The notes under the pieces were generated by a model. It saw only the letters and a program-made list of their open reading frames with translations, made no database searches and had not been told where the DNA came from. Position numbers and translations under genes: made by a program. From an uncultured Clostridia bacterium (GTDB taxonomy: Bacteria; Bacillota; Clostridia; Oscillospirales; Acutalibacteraceae): DNA of 64,000 bases. How positions within the stretch are numbered: position 1 is the stretch's first letter; every line of letters starts with the position of its first letter. The stretch is from NCBI GenBank assembly GCA_947624285.1, contig CANQJS010000004.1, forward strand, positions 97,069-161,068. The letters are read 5' to 3'. This document shows positions 18,645 through 26,452 of this stretch, piece by piece.

Positions 18645-18986
18645 TCAAAGCCCGAAAGAAACGGAAAGCGCTTCGTTTACCTTTCCCATATCTCCGCCGT
18701 CAAGCGCGCCCATCTTTTCGCGCAGCCGCCTTTTATCTATCGTTCGCACCTGCTCCAGCAGCACGATGCTGTCCTTTGCAAGCCCGCAGTTTCGGGCGTC
18801 TACCTCTATATGGGTGGGCAGATTGCTTTTATCCTTTTGACTTGTTATCGCCGCGGCGATCACCGTGGGTGAAAATCTGTTTCCCACATCGTTTTGTACT
18901 ATAAGCACGGGTCTTACCCCGCCCTGCTCCGAGCCTATAACGGGGCTCAGATCCGCATAATATATATCTCCGCGTTTAATTGTCAT
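18645..18986 (-). CDS. MazF/PemK-type mRNA interferase, no visible antitoxin
   Basis: A 113-residue toxin-fold protein with the family blocks IKRGDIYYADLSPVIGSEQG, RPVLIVQNDVGN and SPTVIAAAITSQ, plus EQVRTIDKRRL. MazF enzymes cut single-stranded mRNA at short sites. The ATG at 18986 follows AAGGTG; an upstream start at 19016 has no site. Firmicute MazF (EndoA) is usually preceded by a small antitoxin gene, but the 150 bases upstream hold no open frame of that kind, so the gene appears solitary. Regulation could be by an antitoxin elsewhere. Confidence 0.9.
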   Translation of the reverse strand: MTIKRGDIYYADLSPVIGSEQGGVRPVLIVQNDVGNRFSPTVIAAAITSQKDKSNLPTHIEVDARNCGLAKDSIVLLEQVRTIDKRRLREKMGALDGGDMGKVNEALSVSFGL

Positions 18987-19099
18987 AAAGCTTATCACCT
19001 TCGTTTTTTCTTTCAATTATATTTTTACCTCCTATGGTAAATTTTAAACATTCTAAACCATTATATGTTTGAAAAATTTTTTCTCTTATCTGTCATTTT

Positions 19100-19142
19100 T
19101 CGCTAATCGGCATAATATGTAGAGAGAAAGGAGAATAAACAT
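19100..19142 (+). promoter_or_regulatory. Possible sporulation promoter of cotJAB
   Basis: A CATAATAT box at about 19110-19117, about 25 bases before the cotJA start, resembles the -10 of mother-cell SigE promoters (CATACAAT). The -35 is poorly matched. This is a suggestion based on gene function and one hexamer-sized match. Confidence 0.3.
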
Positions 19143-19355
19143 ATGGAAAAATATGTTGATATGTTCAACCCCGCATTCCTGAGGAACACAAGTAAGGTGC
19201 TGCCTCCGCTGCCCGCCGACGCCTCCGTAACAATGGCGTATGTGCCTTTTCAGCAGCAGCCCGTTATATATGAAGAAGAAGGGAAAGCATTGAACGAGGG
19301 AACACTTTTCCCCGAGCTCAATAAGCCGTTCACCGGAAAGGGAGTGCTGTTATGA
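19143..19355 (+). CDS. cotJA: Spore coat-associated protein CotJA
   Basis: A 70-residue protein with the CotJA features: an N-terminal short tail, a Pro-rich VLPPLPAD segment, an AYVPFQQQP stretch, and the core YEEEGKALNEGTLFPELNKPF. CotJ proteins assemble in the inner spore coat under mother-cell control in Bacillus. A strong AGAAAGGAG ribosome binding site precedes it. The stop overlaps the cotJB start by four bases. Confidence 0.88.
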   Translation: MEKYVDMFNPAFLRNTSKVLPPLPADASVTMAYVPFQQQPVIYEEEGKALNEGTLFPELNKPFTGKGVLL

Positions 19356-19600
19356 GCAGAGAACAGTTATTGCTCAGAGTTTCACAGGCGCAGTTCGCGA
19401 TGTGGGAAATGAGAGTTTATATGGATACCCACCTTGACAATGAAGAAGCGCAGAAGCTCTATGAAAAATACAAAAAGCAGTTTGAAAAGCTGAAGAGCGA
19501 GTTTGAGGAAAAATTCGGCCCGATAAGCCTTGCCGCGAACAACAGCGACGAATGGCTTAAAGACCCGTGGCCCTGGGACGCGCCCGAGGACTGCCGATAA
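19352..19600 (+). CDS. cotJB: Spore coat protein CotJB
   Basis: An 82-residue helical protein with the CotJB pattern LRVSQAQFAMWEMRVYMDTH near the start and the diagnostic tryptophan-rich C-terminus WLKDPWPWD. It overlaps cotJA (ATGA) and is followed by a terminator rather than by cotJC. cotJC lies 1.7 kb downstream beyond two genes of opposite orientation. Confidence 0.92.
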   Translation: MSREQLLLRVSQAQFAMWEMRVYMDTHLDNEEAQKLYEKYKKQFEKLKSEFEEKFGPISLAANNSDEWLKDPWPWDAPEDCR

Positions 19601-19607
19601 ACAAAAA

Positions 19608-19640
19608 GCCGACTCCCTTTTTGGGGAATCGGCAATTTTT
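19608..19640. terminator. Terminator between cotJB and gtrA-like gene
   Basis: A GCCGA-TCCC/GGGGA-TCGGC stem with one mismatch, followed by AATTTTTATTTT on the plus strand. A-rich flanking on the other side suggests it can also serve the convergent minus-strand gene. Confidence 0.7.
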
Positions 19641-19657
19641 ATTTTACAAGTAAATTT

Positions 19658-20116
19658 TTATTTTTGTTTCTTTGCGAAAATAATAAACTTGCTGAAAATG
19701 TAATTCAAAATAACAACGATAACGGCAAGTATGAGCTTCGCGATAAGCTCGCCCGTTATTTCGGCTTTAAAAACCGTAATTGAAAACTCTCCGAAGCCGA
19801 GCTTATCCACAAAGAGCCACAGCCCTCCCTCCTCAACCGCAAGGCTGAAAAGGCGAGCGGCGATAAATTCCGAAATTTCTCTAACCGAAGTGCGAAAATC
19901 AAATTTTTTTGATTCAAACACCCACAGCTTGTTTGTAACATAAGCGAACGCAACGGCAAAAAGCCACGCGATAATATTGCTGATAAGATACCTGTCTCTG
20001 CCGAGCAGGCTGTTGAAAGCCCAAAAGCAAACGAAATTCACAAGAGTGGTAAGCCCGCCGAAGATAATATACAAAATCGGCTCTTTGTGCCTTTTGATAA
20101 ACGCTTTAATTTTCAT
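19658..20116 (-). CDS. GtrA-family membrane protein
   Basis: A 152-residue protein with four membrane segments, starting MKIKAFIKRHKEPILYIIFG and holding the family pattern YIIFGGLTTLVNFVCFW. GtrA proteins are thought to flip polyprenyl-phosphate-linked sugars. The gene overlaps the upstream glycosyltransferase by 11 bases, the usual gtrB-gtrA pairing. Confidence 0.88.
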   Translation of the reverse strand: MKIKAFIKRHKEPILYIIFGGLTTLVNFVCFWAFNSLLGRDRYLISNIIAWLFAVAFAYVTNKLWVFESKKFDFRTSVREISEFIAARLFSLAVEEGGLWLFVDKLGFGEFSITVFKAEITGELIAKLILAVIVVILNYIFSKFIIFAKKQK

Positions 20117-21053
20117 CTTCGTCTTTACCGAGGTGCTCTTTCAGTATATAAATAGGTCTGTTTTTGACCTGAACATACACTTTGGAAAGATATTCTCCGA
20201 GAATACCGAGGCTGAAAAGCTGCATACCGCCGAGAAACAGCACAAGGACTACTATTGTTGCGTAGCCCGGCACATCTATGCCGAACGCCAGCTTTTGAAT
20301 TACTACAACAACAAGATAGATTATTGATATTACCGCCGAGAAAAATCCCACGAACGCGGAGAGCTTCAGCGGAAAAGTTGAAAAGGAGACTATGCCGTCA
20401 ACGGCGTATTTGAGCAGCTTGAAAAATCCCCATTTTGATTTTCCGTTTTCCCTCTCAGCCGCCTCATAGGGGATATATTTCGTGTTAAATCCAACCCAAC
20501 TGAAAATTCCCTTTGAAAAGCGGTGGTATTCCGTCATTTGAAGTATCGCCCGAGCCATACTTTTTCTCATAAGCCTGAAATCGGACGCGCCGTTTTTGAA
20601 ATCGACCTCTGCCATTTTGTTGATAATTCTGTAAAACAGCGATTTCACGGAGCGCATAAGGATATTTTCACGGCGAACTTTCTGATAGGCGGCAACGCAG
20701 TCAATATCTTCACTTTCGCCGATCGCGTCCATCATTTCCAAAACCACTTCGGGGCGCTGCTGGAGGTCGGCGTCGATAATGCAGATAAGCTCGCCCTTTG
20801 CGGCTTTAAGCCCGGCGTAAACCGCTGCCTCCTTGCCGAAATTGCGGCTGAGGGTAAGCACCTGAATATTGCTTTTTTCATTTTCGTAATAGATTTTTTT
20901 CAGCTTTTCGCAGGTTTTATCCGTGCTTCCGTCATTGACGAAAACAAATTCGTAATCAAAGCCTCTGTTTTCAAAGACTCTGTTAGTCTCATCAAAAAAT
21001 CTTTCAACACTGCCCTCTTCGTTATAGCAGGGCACGATAAGCGAAAGGACCAT
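20106..21053 (-). CDS. GT2 glycosyltransferase, polyprenyl-phosphate type (GtrB-like)
   Basis: A 315-residue enzyme with an N-terminal GT-A domain (VLSLIVPCYNEEGSVERFF, DxD-type IIDADLQQRPE) and two C-terminal membrane helices, as in dolichol/undecaprenyl-phosphate glycosyltransferases. It would load a sugar on undecaprenyl phosphate for later transfer on the outer surface, with the adjacent GtrA as flippase. It sits within the cotJ cluster in reverse orientation. A role in spore or cell-surface glycosylation is only inference. Confidence 0.9.
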   Translation of the reverse strand: MVLSLIVPCYNEEGSVERFFDETNRVFENRGFDYEFVFVNDGSTDKTCEKLKKIYYENEKSNIQVLTLSRNFGKEAAVYAGLKAAKGELICIIDADLQQRPEVVLEMMDAIGESEDIDCVAAYQKVRRENILMRSVKSLFYRIINKMAEVDFKNGASDFRLMRKSMARAILQMTEYHRFSKGIFSWVGFNTKYIPYEAAERENGKSKWGFFKLLKYAVDGIVSFSTFPLKLSAFVGFFSAVISIIYLVVVVIQKLAFGIDVPGYATIVVLVLFLGGMQLFSLGILGEYLSKVYVQVKNRPIYILKEHLGKDEDEN

Positions 21054-21208
21054 AAGCTACCTCGTTTTGAAAATGATCGTTTGAATAAATTATATATTCC
21101 GATTTAATAAAAGTCAATGCGAAGCAAAACGCATCGCACGCATAAATTTCATATAATAGTTTAGCACAAAATCGGCTTATATAACAATATTTTTAGAAAA
21201 TCATAAAA

Positions 21209-21251
21209 TATAGCTGAGGGGAGTTGACCCCGATAAGTCCCCTCAGCTATA
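21209..21251 (+). repeat. 43-bp palindromic element, full copy 1 (upstream of cotJC)
   Basis: A perfect 14-bp inverted repeat TATAGCTGAGGGGA ... TCCCCTCAGCTATA encloses a 15-base centre containing GTTGACCCCGATAAG. A related full copy is at 24365-24406 and half copies are at 50607 and 52425. It begins 69 bases before the cotJC start and has no T-run, so a simple terminator is unlikely. Confidence 0.75.
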
Positions 21252-21277
21252 GCAAAAAGATTTTAAGGAGCAAAGCT

Positions 21278-21889
21278 ATGTTTAGTTACATTAAAAAATT
21301 ACAATATCCTATCAATATAAAAAAGTGCGACCCAAAGGCCGCGAATATCATTATAAGTCAGTACGGCGGCCCCGACGGTGAATTAGGGGCTTCTCTGAGG
21401 TATCTTTCCCAGCGTTATTCGATGCCCATTCCCGAACTAAAGGGTCTGCTCACCGATATAGGCACGGAGGAGCTCGGCCATCTTGAAATGGTCGGCTCGA
21501 TAGTTCATCAGCTTACAAGAAATCTTAACGAAAAGCAGATCGAGGACAGCGGCTTTGCGCCGTACTTCGTAGACCACACAACGGGCGTTTATCCCACGGC
21601 GGCAAGCGGATTTCCGTGGAGCGCGGCGTCGATGCAGGTAAAGGGCGACCCGATAGCGGATCTCAATGAGGATCTCGGTGCCGAGCAGAAGGCCCGCGTA
21701 ACTTACGACAATATCCTGCGCCTTGTTGATGACCCCGATGTGCTTGAGCCGATAAAATTCCTGCGTGAGCGCGAAGTAGTCCATTATCAGAGATTCGGCG
21801 AGGGGCTCAGATTGCTTACCGACAAGCTGAACAGCAAAAACTATTACGCGTTCAATCCCGGATTTGACAGGATGCCGAAAGAAAAATAA
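21278..21889 (+). CDS. cotJC: Spore coat protein CotJC, manganese catalase family
   Basis: A 203-residue di-metal ferritin-like protein similar to non-heme Mn catalases, found in the inner spore coat. Metal-ligand helices are visible in GELGASLRYLSQRYSMP, DIGTEELGHLEMVGS and the later EQKARVTYDNI and REREVVHYQRFGE segments. The ATG at 21278 follows AAGGAG by seven bases. It normally follows cotJB directly; here it is separated by an opposed GT2/GtrA pair and has its own upstream region with the 43-bp palindrome. Confidence 0.92.
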   Translation: MFSYIKKLQYPINIKKCDPKAANIIISQYGGPDGELGASLRYLSQRYSMPIPELKGLLTDIGTEELGHLEMVGSIVHQLTRNLNEKQIEDSGFAPYFVDHTTGVYPTAASGFPWSAASMQVKGDPIADLNEDLGAEQKARVTYDNILRLVDDPDVLEPIKFLREREVVHYQRFGEGLRLLTDKLNSKNYYAFNPGFDRMPKEK

Positions 21890-21978
21890 AAATCAAAATA
21901 TATCTGTTTTGGTATGGCGGCCGCATAAGCGGCTGCTTATTTTTTCGCTTATTCAAAACTTCCGAGGCGATTTTCACA

Positions 21979-22063
21979 TCAATATTGATTATTGAAATAA
22001 GCAATGATACAATGGCGCTGTAAATAATTCTTAAAGGTGAAAATATGGATTTCGGCATACAGT
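21979..22063 (+). repeat. 85-bp direct repeat, left copy
   Basis: Identical at 84 of 85 positions to 24427-24511. It contains the promoter-proximal region, ribosome binding site (TTAAAGGTG) and first six codons (MDFGIQ) of the alpha-galactosidase gene. In this copy the frame ends after about 16 codons. Confidence 0.95.
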
Positions 22064-22149
22064 ATCTTAATCATATTTATATGATATTCTATTAAATTAT
22101 CCCTGTCAATAATAATGATATAATCGGAAATGTTTTTTGAAATCTTATG

Positions 22150-22178
22150 TGTTATAATGCAGTCACACTTGCAGGTGT
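22150..22178 (+). promoter_or_regulatory. Extended -10 promoter and operator-like palindrome before the AraC-kinase gene
   Basis: A TGT-TATAAT extended -10 lies at 22150-22158. A near-palindrome ACACTTGCAGGTGT (22165-22178, 12 of 14 positions symmetric) lies at the expected transcription start, between -10 and the AAAGGAGG site. Position suggests an autoregulatory operator; unproven. Confidence 0.45.
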
Positions 22179-22195
22179 TATGAAAGGAGGAAGCA

Positions 22196-23464
22196 ATGGA
22201 TAACCGCAAAATAATTCAAAATATTCTTGATTATATTGAGAATAACCTCAAGGCTGAAATCAATATCAATGAACTGTGTGATATGGCAGGATATTCCTAT
22301 GTGCATTTTTGCAGACTGTTTTCATATTATATCGGTTTGCCGCCGAGTGAATATATTACACGCAGAAAGCTGATTCACGCCGTCTATGATATGTTAAACA
22401 AAATGACCAAGGTTGATATTGCGCTGTCTTATGGCTTTGAAACTTATGCCGGATTTTACAAAGCTTTTAAGCGTGAGTTCAATTGTTCACCCTCCGAATT
22501 CATCAAATCTTATAAAGGCGAAAAGCCCCATAAGATTAACATTTTGCAGGAGGAACTTATTATGATTTCAAAAAACAAAATACAAAAACTGCTTCATCAT
22601 TGGAATTTACAGAGAGAATGCATTGGAAATATTTACAATGAAAATACAGGCAGGCAAAGCGAAAATACTTACTATATCGGTGATGATTATGTAATCAAAT
22701 TTTCTGCTAATTACGGCAGTATAAAGAATAGTATCAGCATAACAAACAGTCTTGCGAAATCAAATTTACCTGTTGCCGAAATAATTAAAACCGATGACGG
22801 CTCCGATTGTTTATGCGACGGCGAGCTTTATTTTATCGTAACGAAACGGCTCAATGGCAGTCAGCTGAAATGCGAGGATATTTTCAAACATACCGATATT
22901 GCATATCGGATAGGCGAAAACATCGCAAGGCTTCACAATGCGCTGAAAACATTTGATGAAAGCAATTATAACCGAACTGACATTTTGGGTGATGTTAAAT
23001 CTGCATTGCCGAAGATTCAGGATTTTGTCAAATTGAATGACGGTTTTCTTGAAGATTTTAGCGCAATTTTTGATAAACTGCCGACGCAGATTATCCACCG
23101 TGATATTAACCCATCAAATATGATTTTTAACAAAGGTGAATTTAAAGGTTTTATTGACTTTGATTTAACAGAGGTTAATGTGAGAATATTTGATATATGC
23201 TATTGCGCAACGGCAATACTTTCAGAATGTTTTAATAATGCCAATATTGATAAAAGCAAGTGGCTTGAAATATTTGATTATCTTGTAAAAGGTTATGAGC
23301 GTATTACTCCGCTGTCCGAATATGAAAAGCAGGCTTTGCCTTATGTGATTTATTCCATTCAGATTATCTGTATTGCCTATTTCAGCCAGTATGATAAATT
23401 TGATAACCTGACAAAAATAAATATGTATATGCTGAAATGGATTGTTAATGAATTAAAAATATAA
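22196..23464 (+). CDS. AraC-type DNA-binding domain fused to aminoglycoside phosphotransferase-like kinase
   Basis: A 422-residue fusion. Residues 1-110 are a two-helix-turn-helix AraC domain (LCDMAGYSYVHFCRLFSYYI, IALSYGFETYAGFYKAFKRE). Residues about 125-420 are an APH/ChoK-like kinase with the catalytic loop IIHRDINPSNMIF and metal-binding GFIDFDLTEV. Families with this kinase phosphorylate small molecules such as antibiotics, choline or homoserine. Joining it to an AraC reader suggests a regulator whose activity depends on a small molecule that it binds or phosphorylates. The start has a strong AAAGGAGG site. AT-rich codon use differs from neighbours and it lies in a repeat-bounded islet, pointing to transfer. 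Confidence 0.88.
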   Translation: MDNRKIIQNILDYIENNLKAEININELCDMAGYSYVHFCRLFSYYIGLPPSEYITRRKLIHAVYDMLNKMTKVDIALSYGFETYAGFYKAFKREFNCSPSEFIKSYKGEKPHKINILQEELIMISKNKIQKLLHHWNLQRECIGNIYNENTGRQSENTYYIGDDYVIKFSANYGSIKNSISITNSLAKSNLPVAEIIKTDDGSDCLCDGELYFIVTKRLNGSQLKCEDIFKHTDIAYRIGENIARLHNALKTFDESNYNRTDILGDVKSALPKIQDFVKLNDGFLEDFSAIFDKLPTQIIHRDINPSNMIFNKGEFKGFIDFDLTEVNVRIFDICYCATAILSECFNNANIDKSKWLEIFDYLVKGYERITPLSEYEKQALPYVIYSIQIICIAYFSQYDKFDNLTKINMYMLKWIVNELKI

Positions 23465-23468
23465 ATGT

Positions 23469-23512
23469 AAAAAGCAAGATATGTTGATTTCACATCTTGC
23501 TTTTGGATTTTT
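23469..23512 (+). terminator. Terminator of the AraC-kinase gene
   Basis: Stem AAAAGCAAGAT/ATCTTGCTTTT with a short interior extension, followed by GGATTTTTAT. Confidence 0.8.
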
Positions 23513-23589
23513 ATACACCTGTTCAACCCTGCTTCATCTTGTAACATAGTGTATAAACGCTATATTTTATTGAATTTCACCTAAAACGC

Positions 23590-23618
23590 TTGACAAAATA
23601 GTATTTCATCTCTAATCT
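23590..23618 (+). promoter_or_regulatory. Promoter before the DUF4417 remnant
   Basis: TTGACA, 17 bases, then TAATCT. Well spaced and close to consensus. Confidence 0.55.
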
Positions 23619-23655
23619 GTGAGCTTATCCCAAAAGGGATAATATTAAATTGGAG

Positions 23656-23896
23656 ATGATAAAAATTACAAGCTATGAATACAGGAATAACCCTATGTTC
23701 CTGCGAAATCAATTTAAAAGTGTTGGTATGTTCAAACTTCCTCTTGTAAAAAAACAGGAAATAAGTCTTGATGATGTAAAACCGGTAGGTTATGGTAAAG
23801 TTAATAAGAGTAATACCGTCAGTTCGCCGGGGCGATTCAACAAGCTTTAACTTCTGTTTTGACGGAATTGAAAAAGTCAGATTGGAGGATACAACC
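23656..23896 (+). pseudogene. DUF4417 gene remnant with internal deletion
   Basis: The first frame encodes MFLRNQFKSVGMFKLPLVKK and DDVKPVGYGK, the characteristic N-terminus of DUF4417 proteins found on phages and mobile elements. A second frame shifted by one then encodes RVIPSVRRGDSTSF followed by NFCFDGIEK, which belongs near the C-terminus of the same family (usual full length 200 residues or more). The centre is missing, so the gene is a deletion remnant. The C-terminal piece reads without a stop into the next small gene. Family assignment is from memory of the motif order. Confidence 0.6.
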
Positions 23897-24383
23897 ATGA
23901 ATGATAAAATTGATTGGATTGAAGATTGTTTTCAAACCTACAATGACGGTAATTGGATTACAAAAAGAGCCTTCAAAAAAAACAGCGGTTACAAAAGGCG
24001 ACCATTATCATTGCCTGTTTGATGCAAAAAGACTGAGTCAATATGATTATTCCGACAGTGAAAAGCAAGGCTATTGTTCAACAGACGGCAGAATTTGGTT
24101 TTGTAAGGACTGCTTTGAAAAGGTACAACAAAAGCACAAATTATCTGTTGTTAAAAACACGATTGAAACAGTTGAAAATGCCTTGCGGAATTATTCTGAT
24201 GTGATTATTTCATTAAATAACGAACAGTATTTTTTGAAAAATGAAAATGACAAAATTGTTGTAAAGCACAACGGATTAGTAAAAATATATGACGATATTC
24301 TGTCTATGGAAAGAGAACAACATTTTTACAGCAAACCATTAAGGGAAATAATAGATGATATTTTTATAGCTGAGGGGAATTGA
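23897..24383 (+). pseudogene. Frameshifted small gene of unknown function
   Basis: An ATG at 23897 follows GGAGG by eight bases and opens MNDKIDWIEDCFQTYNDGNW, but that frame ends after 41 codons. The +1 frame continues smoothly from about 23970 with KKTAVTKGDHYHCLFDAKRL, then GYCSTDGRIWFCKDCFEK, to a stop at 24383. The break falls in a region with runs of five and eight A, so a one-base slip (or assembly error) explains it. Restored, the protein would have about 160 residues with a His/Cys cluster (HYHC, GYC, CKDC) that could bind metal. The last codons lie in the 42-bp palindromic element. Confidence 0.6.
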
Positions 24384-24406
24384 ACCCGATAAGCCCCACG
24401 GCTATA
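24365..24406 (+). repeat. 43-bp palindromic element family, copy 2 (42 bp)
   Basis: TATAGCTGAGGGGA at the left and a diverged CCCCACGGCTATA at the right enclose ATTGAACCCGATAAG. The layout and most bases match the copy at 21209-21251. Its first part encodes the last residues (IAEGN) and stop of the frameshifted gene. Confidence 0.7.
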
Positions 24407-24426
24407 GGCGTTGTGTGATTATCAAC

Positions 24427-24511
24427 TCAATATTGATTATTGAAATAAGCAATGATATAATGGCGCTGTAAATAATTCTTAAAGGTGAAAATATGGATTT
24501 CGGCATACAGT
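24427..24511 (+). repeat. 85-bp direct repeat, right copy
   Basis: Matches 21979-22063 with one substitution. This copy holds the functional start region of the alpha-galactosidase gene. Confidence 0.95.
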
Positions 24512-26340
24512 TTAAAGTTCGGGGAGACAGCTTCGGCGGGCACTTTATAAACGGCATTTCAATGGCGGAAAGCGAAAGCCTCGATAAATGCGAATTGGTT
24601 TATTTTGATGAGGACAAAAGCGTTTACAATTCAAGCGACGGATATAAGATCACCGCGTATCACATTAAAAAGAACGGCGTTTACGAGTGCCGCACAACAT
24701 TTGAAAACAATTCAAATTCCACCGCTACGCTCGAAATGCTCTCATCATTCTGCATTCAAAACATAAGCGCCGATACCATTCACAGGGCAACTTCCTTTTG
24801 GAGCGCCGAAGGCAAGCTTTTAAGCCAAAAGCTCACGGAGCTGAATATGGAGCGTTCTTGGAGCGGGCACGGTATAAGAATTGAGAAATTCGGTCAAATC
24901 GGCTCAATGCCGGTGCGCAAATGGTTTCCGTTCATCACGCTTGAGGACAGCGAAAGCTCGGAATTTATCGGCGTTCAGCTCTACTGCCCATCAAGCTGGC
25001 AGATAGAGTTATTCCGCTGCAAAGAGCCGTTTACGCTTACAGGCGGGCTCGCCGATTTCGACTACGGCCATTGGTGCAAAAATATAGCTCCCGGAGAGAG
25101 CTTTACAACGCCGAAAGCAACGGTCGCTTCGGGAAAGAGCCTTGAGCGTGTTTGCGATACGCTCGTTAAGGCTCAAAATCCCGATATATCCCCCGTTGAC
25201 GAGGATATGCCCGTGATTTTCAACGAATATTGCACATCTTGGGGCAATCCCACAATAGAATGCCTTGAAAAAACGGCGGCGAAATTACAGGGCAGCGGAA
25301 TAAAATACCTTGTTATGGACAGCGGCTGGTACAAGGAACAAGGCGAAGATTGGTGGAGCACGATAGGCGACTGGAATGTAAGCAAAGAGCTTTTTCCAAA
25401 CGGTCTTAAACCCGTTTGCGATATGATAAAATCATATGGGCTTATCCCGGGAATATGGTTTGAAATGGAAAACGCCGCCCCGCTTTCCGAAATTTACGGC
25501 AAAACCGAGCACCTTCTTTCGCGTTTTGAAACGCCGCTGAATGTATCGGGGCACAGATTTCTCGATCTTCGCGACGACTGGTGCGTAAATTATCTTGACG
25601 AAAAAGTTATTAAGCTTCTCCGCGAGAGCGGTTTCGGATATATAAAAATAGATTACAACGAAAATATCGGAGTAGGCTGCGACGGCGCGGAAAGCCTCGG
25701 CGAGGGGCTTCGTCAATATGCGCTCGCAAGTCAAAAATATTTTAGGCGCATTAAAGAAAAATTGCCCGATATGGTAATCGAAAATTGCGCGAGCGGCGGC
25801 CATCGGCTTGAGCCGTCAACAATGGAATTGTGCTCTATGGCGAGCTTTTCCGACGCTCACGAATGTAAAAGCATTCCCATAATCGCCGCTAATCTTCACA
25901 GGTTGATAAAGCCGAGGCAAAGTCAAATTTGGGCGGTGCTTCGCGCGGGCGACGATATATACCGAACATATTACAGCCTTATTTCCGGATTTTTGGGTCG
26001 CCTTTGCCTGAGCGGCGAGATTTTTGATTTGCCGCAAGAGAATTGGAGCATCGTGCTTGACGCCGTTAAATTCTACGATGAGATAAAGCACATTATAAAC
26101 AATGGATTTACAAGTGTGATCGACTGCACCGTTGAGGATTATAGCGATCCGGCAGGCTATCAAATCGTTTTGCGTGAGACGGAAAGCGAGGCGTTGCTTA
26201 TCGCGCACACCTTTAAAGACGGAGCAAACCCGCCAATCGGCAATTATCTTGAAAGCGGCGATATAATCAAGATGTTTGGCAGCGAGCTTAACGCGGATTT
26301 TCGCGCCGCATGCTATCTACTGAAAAAATCCGATAAATAA
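24493..26340 (+). CDS. Alpha-galactosidase, GH36 (melibiase) family
   Basis: A 615-residue cytoplasmic enzyme. An N-terminal beta-sandwich (about 1-235) precedes a (beta/alpha)8 barrel. The nucleophile Asp lies in YIKIDYNENIG (near 387) and the acid/base Asp in SFSDAHE (near 453). WYKEQGEDWWSTIGDWNV and ENCASGGHR are further GH36 blocks. It should remove terminal alpha-1,6-galactose from melibiose, raffinose-type oligosaccharides or galactomannan fragments. No transporter gene is adjacent. Its promoter region and first codons are duplicated 2.4 kb upstream. Confidence 0.93.
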   Translation: MDFGIQFKVRGDSFGGHFINGISMAESESLDKCELVYFDEDKSVYNSSDGYKITAYHIKKNGVYECRTTFENNSNSTATLEMLSSFCIQNISADTIHRATSFWSAEGKLLSQKLTELNMERSWSGHGIRIEKFGQIGSMPVRKWFPFITLEDSESSEFIGVQLYCPSSWQIELFRCKEPFTLTGGLADFDYGHWCKNIAPGESFTTPKATVASGKSLERVCDTLVKAQNPDISPVDEDMPVIFNEYCTSWGNPTIECLEKTAAKLQGSGIKYLVMDSGWYKEQGEDWWSTIGDWNVSKELFPNGLKPVCDMIKSYGLIPGIWFEMENAAPLSEIYGKTEHLLSRFETPLNVSGHRFLDLRDDWCVNYLDEKVIKLLRESGFGYIKIDYNENIGVGCDGAESLGEGLRQYALASQKYFRRIKEKLPDMVIENCASGGHRLEPSTMELCSMASFSDAHECKSIPIIAANLHRLIKPRQSQIWAVLRAGDDIYRTYYSLISGFLGRLCLSGEIFDLPQENWSIVLDAVKFYDEIKHIINNGFTSVIDCTVEDYSDPAGYQIVLRETESEALLIAHTFKDGANPPIGNYLESGDIIKMFGSELNADFRAACYLLKKSDK

Positions 26341-26354
26341 AAAGATACAAACAA

Positions 26355-26385
26355 AATCCGAGGGCGTACGCTCTCGGATTTTTTA
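26355..26385 (+). terminator. Terminator of the alpha-galactosidase gene
   Basis: Stem AATCCGAG-GC/GC-CTCGGATT around a GTAC loop, followed by a T run. Confidence 0.88.
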
Positions 26386-26452
26386 TGATAAGATTTCATT
26401 TTTTTCTCAATGCGCTTTGCTCAATTTTCGGCGTCAAACCGCAAATTCCTGA

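Larger units (their letters stand above)
21979..24511. other. AT-rich genomic islet bracketed by 85-bp direct repeats
   Basis: The unit repeat-to-repeat length is 2448 bp. Inside are an AraC-kinase fusion gene, a broken DUF4417 gene and a frameshifted small gene, all AT-richer than the flanking chromosome by eye. The outer repeats duplicate the alpha-galactosidase 5' end, so the islet entered between a promoter/start and its gene, or arose by a duplication. No transposase or integrase is seen. Confidence 0.7.

Noticed and set aside
21209..21251. Palindrome upstream of cotJC as a simple terminator of an upstream gene
   Set aside because: No gene on the plus strand ends just before it and no T-run follows; recurrence elsewhere points to another role.
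21224..21277. Longer CotJC start within the palindromic element
   Set aside because: The extra 18 codons come from the hairpin; the ATG at 21278 has AAGGAG at normal distance and matches family N-termini.
21979..22209. 76-codon minus-strand frame over the left 85-bp repeat
   Set aside because: Overlaps duplicated promoter sequence and the start of the AraC-kinase gene; no ribosome binding site.
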